Shown: in pieces, positions 61,388 to 64,000 of the stretch
Layout: the number at the start of each line of letters is the position of its first letter
How positions within the stretch are numbered: position 1 is the stretch's first letter
Source of the DNA: an uncultured Propionibacteriaceae bacterium
Lineage (GTDB): Bacteria; Actinomycetota; Actinomycetes; Propionibacteriales; Propionibacteriaceae
Direction of reading: 5' to 3'
Assembly: GCA_938046585.1 (NCBI GenBank)
Contig: CALIWR010000030.1
Location: 1-64,000, forward strand
DNA: 64,000 nucleotides
The notes under the pieces: model-generated
The model's input: only the letters and a program-made list of their open reading frames with translations
Databases searched by the model: none
What the model was told of the DNA's origin: nothing
Program-made: the position numbers and the translations under genes

Positions 61388-62254
61388 GTGAGCAGCCCAG
61401 CAGGTTGGTACCCGGATCCGGGTGGTCAGCGCGGCAAGTACCGCTATTGGAACGGCGAAACCTGGTCCGCGCAGCTGTCGTCCACTCCGCAGGCGCCACC
61501 GCCGGCGGGCGGTCTTATCGGCCACGTGGCCGACGACACCGGCACCTCCGCGCAGCCAGCGCCGCGGCGCAGCACCGGCTTGTGGATCGCGGTCGGGGCG
61601 GCGGTCGTGATCTTCGGCCTGGTCGCCTACCTGGTGGTCCGGGCAGTGGGCGGCGCCGGGCTGGGCATGGGCGGCGCCTCGGGCGGCAACGCGTCGACCA
61701 ATCCCTGCCCGACGATGAAGTCGGATGTGACCCCGCGCGCCCACCCGGCCGACGGCCGGGTGCACGGCGGCGCCCTGTCGTATCCCCAGCTCGGATCCCC
61801 GTGGGGCACGCCGCAGAGCGACACCCGGGTACCGTTCGGCCGCGACGTCCAGAGCCAGAGCATCGTGGTCGAACCCCTCTACAACCGCACCAGCAGCTGG
61901 GTCGCTTCGGTCCTGGTCGGCGAGTTGGTCGCCGGCGATGGTTTCTTCACCCCCCAGGAGGGCTCCGAGATCGTCGTGAAATGCCTGCTGGGCGCGTTCT
62001 ACGGTGACGCCAAGGTGGGCCGTGAGGACCAGGTGTCCAAGGCCACCACGGTGGACGGCAAACAGGCCTGGCTGACCGAGACCCACCTCACCTTCGACAT
62101 CAAAGGTCTCAAAACCAAGGGAGAGCTGGCGATCGTGCTGATCGTGGCGACCTCGCCGGAGTCATCCAGCCTGTTCTACGCCTCGATCCCGGACACCTCC
62201 CCGCAGTACCTGGAACCAGCCCGCCAGGCGATGGCGGAGCTCAAGGTCACCTAG
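61388..62254 (+). CDS. DUF2510-domain single-pass membrane protein
   Basis: The ~288-aa protein begins at GTG 61388 with the DUF2510 motif AGWYPDPGGQRGKYRYWNG (residues 4-22, W-Y-x-D-P...R-x-W-x-G). A short linker is followed by one TM helix (LWIAVGAAVVIFGLVAYLVV) and a ~190-residue extracytoplasmic domain containing DVTPRAHPADGRVHGG. DUF2510 sits at the inner face in many actinobacterial envelope proteins. Function unknown; partial analogy with the 27326 gene in architecture only. Confidence 0.8.
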   Translation: MSSPAGWYPDPGGQRGKYRYWNGETWSAQLSSTPQAPPPAGGLIGHVADDTGTSAQPAPRRSTGLWIAVGAAVVIFGLVAYLVVRAVGGAGLGMGGASGGNASTNPCPTMKSDVTPRAHPADGRVHGGALSYPQLGSPWGTPQSDTRVPFGRDVQSQSIVVEPLYNRTSSWVASVLVGELVAGDGFFTPQEGSEIVVKCLLGAFYGDAKVGREDQVSKATTVDGKQAWLTETHLTFDIKGLKTKGELAIVLIVATSPESSSLFYASIPDTSPQYLEPARQAMAELKVT

Positions 62255-62274
62255 CCCCAGCTAAGGTGGTCGCC

Positions 62275-63033
62275 ATGGCTGATTGGGCAGTGGTGACCGG
62301 CGCTTCGAGCGGGATCGGGCGGGGTTTCGCCGAGCGGCTGGCCGGTGACGGGCTGAGCCTGGTGCTGGTAGCCCGCAGCGTCGACACCCTGCACGACATC
62401 GCCGACGATCTGCGCTCGCGTCACCATGTCCCGGTCGAGGTACTGGCCTGTGACCTGACCGATGCCGCTGCCCGCGATCAGCTCCTGGACAGCCTCGCCG
62501 AGCGGCAGGTCGAGGTGCTGGTGAACAATGCCGGCTTTGCGACCGTGGGCGACTTCGTGGACGCCGACCCGGCCCGGATCACCGCCGAGATCAACCTGAA
62601 TGTGGTAGCGCTAACCCTGCTGGCCAGAGCCTTCGCGCCGGGCATGATCCGCCGCGGCCGGGGCGCGATCATCAACGTCGCCTCTACCGCGGCTTTCCAG
62701 CCGCTGCCGACGATGGGGGTCTACGCCGCCACCAAGTCGTACGTGCTGTCGCTGTCGCAGGCGCTGTGGGACGAGCTGCGCCCGTACGGGGTGACGGTGC
62801 TCGCCCTGTGCCCGGGGGCCACCGAGACCAATTTCTTCGTCAATGCCGGCGACGAGTCGATCCTGACCCACCGCCGCAGCGTGGACCAGGTGATCGACAC
62901 CTGCTTCGAGGCGCTGGCCAAGGGCCAGCCATACGTCATCGACGGGCTGGGCAATGCGGCGTTGGCGCAGGTGGCGCGGCTGGCCCCGGCCCGGATCGGG
63001 CTGCCGATCAGCCGTCGGGTCCTGAGGCGCTGA
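62275..63033 (+). CDS. SDR family oxidoreductase
   Basis: The 252-aa short-chain dehydrogenase has GASSGIG, LVNNAGFATVGDF, the catalytic Ser-Tyr-Lys (NVASTAAF; YAATKSYVLS) and CPGATETNFF. The 'ALCPGATET' and C-terminal ARIGLPISRRVLRR resemble dehydrogenases of the DltE/YqjQ type. Start ATG 62275. Unrelated in sequence detail to the SDR at 59917. Substrate unknown. Confidence 0.85.
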   Translation: MADWAVVTGASSGIGRGFAERLAGDGLSLVLVARSVDTLHDIADDLRSRHHVPVEVLACDLTDAAARDQLLDSLAERQVEVLVNNAGFATVGDFVDADPARITAEINLNVVALTLLARAFAPGMIRRGRGAIINVASTAAFQPLPTMGVYAATKSYVLSLSQALWDELRPYGVTVLALCPGATETNFFVNAGDESILTHRRSVDQVIDTCFEALAKGQPYVIDGLGNAALAQVARLAPARIGLPISRRVLRR

Positions 63034-63043
63034 TCGGCCCCGG

Positions 63044-63694
63044 TCAGCTGCCGGCTACGAAGGTCTTGGTCTTCGCCGGCAGCAGGTCGCGGCACGGCTC
63101 GCGGTAGTCGACCTGGATGATCTGCCCGCGCAGCAGATGCAGCGAGGTCAAGCTGGCCAGGGTGCACTGGCGCCGGCGCGGGTCGTGGGCCAGGCGGCGG
63201 CCCTCGGCGTACGAGCGCAGCGTCCAGATCGGCAGCTGGTGCGAGACCACCAGCGCCTGGCCGCCTTCCCCGGCCGCGTCGGCCGCGTCCCGGACCGCGG
63301 GCAACATCCGGGCGACGATGTCACGGTACGGCTCGCCCCAGGTCGGGACTAGCGGATTACGCAGCCGCCACCAGCGGCGCGGGTCCAGCAGGGCACGGTA
63401 ATTCCCGGCGAAGACACTGCCGGCGAAGGCGTTGTCGGCCTCGATCAGCCGCTCGTCGATCACCACCTCCAGTTCGGGCCGGCCGGCCGCGACCGGGGCC
63501 ATGGTCTCCTGGGCCCGTTCCAGCGGGGAGCACCGCAGATGCGTCAGCGGGGTCTGCTCGAGGTACTCGGCGACCCGGTCCGCCATCTGGCGGCCCAATG
63601 CGGACAGGTGGTATCCGGGCAGCCGCCCGTACAGCAACCGGTCTGGGTTCTCCACCTGCCCGTGCCGTAGCAGGTGCACGATCGTCGGCTCCAC
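63044..63694 (-). CDS. Histidine phosphatase family protein
   Basis: The 216-aa protein has the histidine-phosphatase core: HLLRHGQVENPD (catalytic His), LRCSPLERAQETM, and the second His in LVVSHQLPIWTL. Such proteins range from phosphoglycerate mutases to broad phosphatases. The sequence alone does not narrow the substrate. Convergent with the SDR, 10 bp between stops. Confidence 0.88.
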   Translation of the reverse strand: MEPTIVHLLRHGQVENPDRLLYGRLPGYHLSALGRQMADRVAEYLEQTPLTHLRCSPLERAQETMAPVAAGRPELEVVIDERLIEADNAFAGSVFAGNYRALLDPRRWWRLRNPLVPTWGEPYRDIVARMLPAVRDAADAAGEGGQALVVSHQLPIWTLRSYAEGRRLAHDPRRRQCTLASLTSLHLLRGQIIQVDYREPCRDLLPAKTKTFVAGS

Positions 63695-63744
63695 GCGGAC
63701 CTCCCTGTGTCCGCGTCAGGATACCTGCCCGGCCTGGGTACAGG

Positions 63745-64000
63745 TCAGCTCGCGGAGCGGCGCCGCCGGGTCCGCTGCGAGGGCCGCAGCACCGCCTGGC
63801 CGGCTTCCAGCAGGCCCCGGCGCCGTTCGGCGGCGAATTCAGCCAGAGCGTCAGCCAGCCCGACCCCGCTGGGGTCATTCGCCAGTACGTCGACCCGCAG
63901 CCCATGCTCCTGGCAAGACTTAGCGGTGGCCGGCCCGATCGCGGCCACGATCGTGGTCGGATGCGGCTTGCCGGCGATCCCGACGAAATTCCGCACCGTC
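63745..64000 (-). CDS. hemD: Uroporphyrinogen-III synthase, 3' end (partial)
   Basis: The frame is open to the window edge and encodes the C-terminal ~85 residues: TVRNFVGIAGKPHPTT, VAAIGPATAKSCQEHGLRVD, then ANDPSGVGLADALAEF. This is the C-terminal fold segment of uroporphyrinogen-III synthase (HemD, possibly HemD of a HemC/HemD fusion), which makes uroporphyrinogen III in tetrapyrrole (heme/B12) synthesis. The C-terminus continues RTRRRRSAS. The start is outside the window. Confidence 0.8.
   Translation of the reverse strand, partial: TVRNFVGIAGKPHPTTIVAAIGPATAKSCQEHGLRVDVLANDPSGVGLADALAEFAAERRRGLLEAGQAVLRPSQRTRRRRSAS

Overview
This is a GC-rich window with many GTG starts, overlapping stop/start codons between genes, and families typical of high-GC Gram-positive bacteria: DUF3073 next to purM, DUF6297 with an ABC ATPase, DUF2510, an actinobacterial PurL/PurQ/PurS set, and menaquinone genes. 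It reads as the chromosome of an actinobacterium, most likely Propionibacteriales or a relative. The rank is inference. About 50 protein genes and four tRNA genes are supported, and both window edges cut into sequence (a partial hemD lies at the right edge).

Layout. 1-1.2 kb is decayed sequence: short open frames, a small membrane-protein gene interrupted by TGA, and a probable IS630 transposase scrap. 1.2-9.1 kb holds an ABC exporter, menG, a RecB-like nuclease, a membrane protein, menA and menE. 9.3-16.6 kb holds an MFS exporter, a fused GDPD-inositol monophosphatase, a PLDc_N-type membrane protein, purF-purM, a DUF3073 gene and a hydrolase. 16.6-18 kb holds a fructosamine-kinase-like gene and tRNA-Phe, -Asp and -Glu. 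18.1-21 kb holds a 90-aa protein behind a palindromic operator and a P-loop/TPR protein. 21-28.4 kb holds an SH3/M15-like secreted protein, a zincin, a membrane-anchored GroEL-apical-like protein, tRNA-Lys, an FMN riboswitch with a RibXY-type transporter, an M20 peptidase and a Pro-rich membrane protein. 28.4-38.5 kb holds purL, a nitrite-reductase locus (membrane-fused CuNiR, NnrS-like protein, DUF2249), a secreted metalloprotease, purQ and a purC-purS fusion. 39-42.3 kb holds a LacI regulator with an oxidoreductase and an isomerase.

The centrepiece is 42.3-54.2 kb: a double-domain Lrp/AsnC regulator diverging from ord-ortA-ortB-oraS-oraE-(GlmL-like reactivase)-orr-ald-permease. Together these genes encode a complete oxidative ornithine-fermentation route. 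Ornithine racemase makes D-ornithine, the B12/PLP aminomutase makes 2,4-diaminopentanoate, Ord deaminates it oxidatively, and OrtAB cleaves the product with CoA to acetyl-CoA and alanine. Alanine dehydrogenase then takes alanine to pyruvate. The pathway is best known from Clostridia, so a compact actinobacterial version that includes ald and a permease is notable.

54.3-57.8 kb encodes a large NB-ARC/TPR STAND protein. Its 126-bp coding repeats are nearly identical to, and inverted relative to, those of the P-loop/TPR gene 35 kb away. 57.9-64 kb holds an FAD-dependent oxidoreductase with an SDR, two small hypothetical genes, a second SDR, a histidine phosphatase and the 3' end of hemD.
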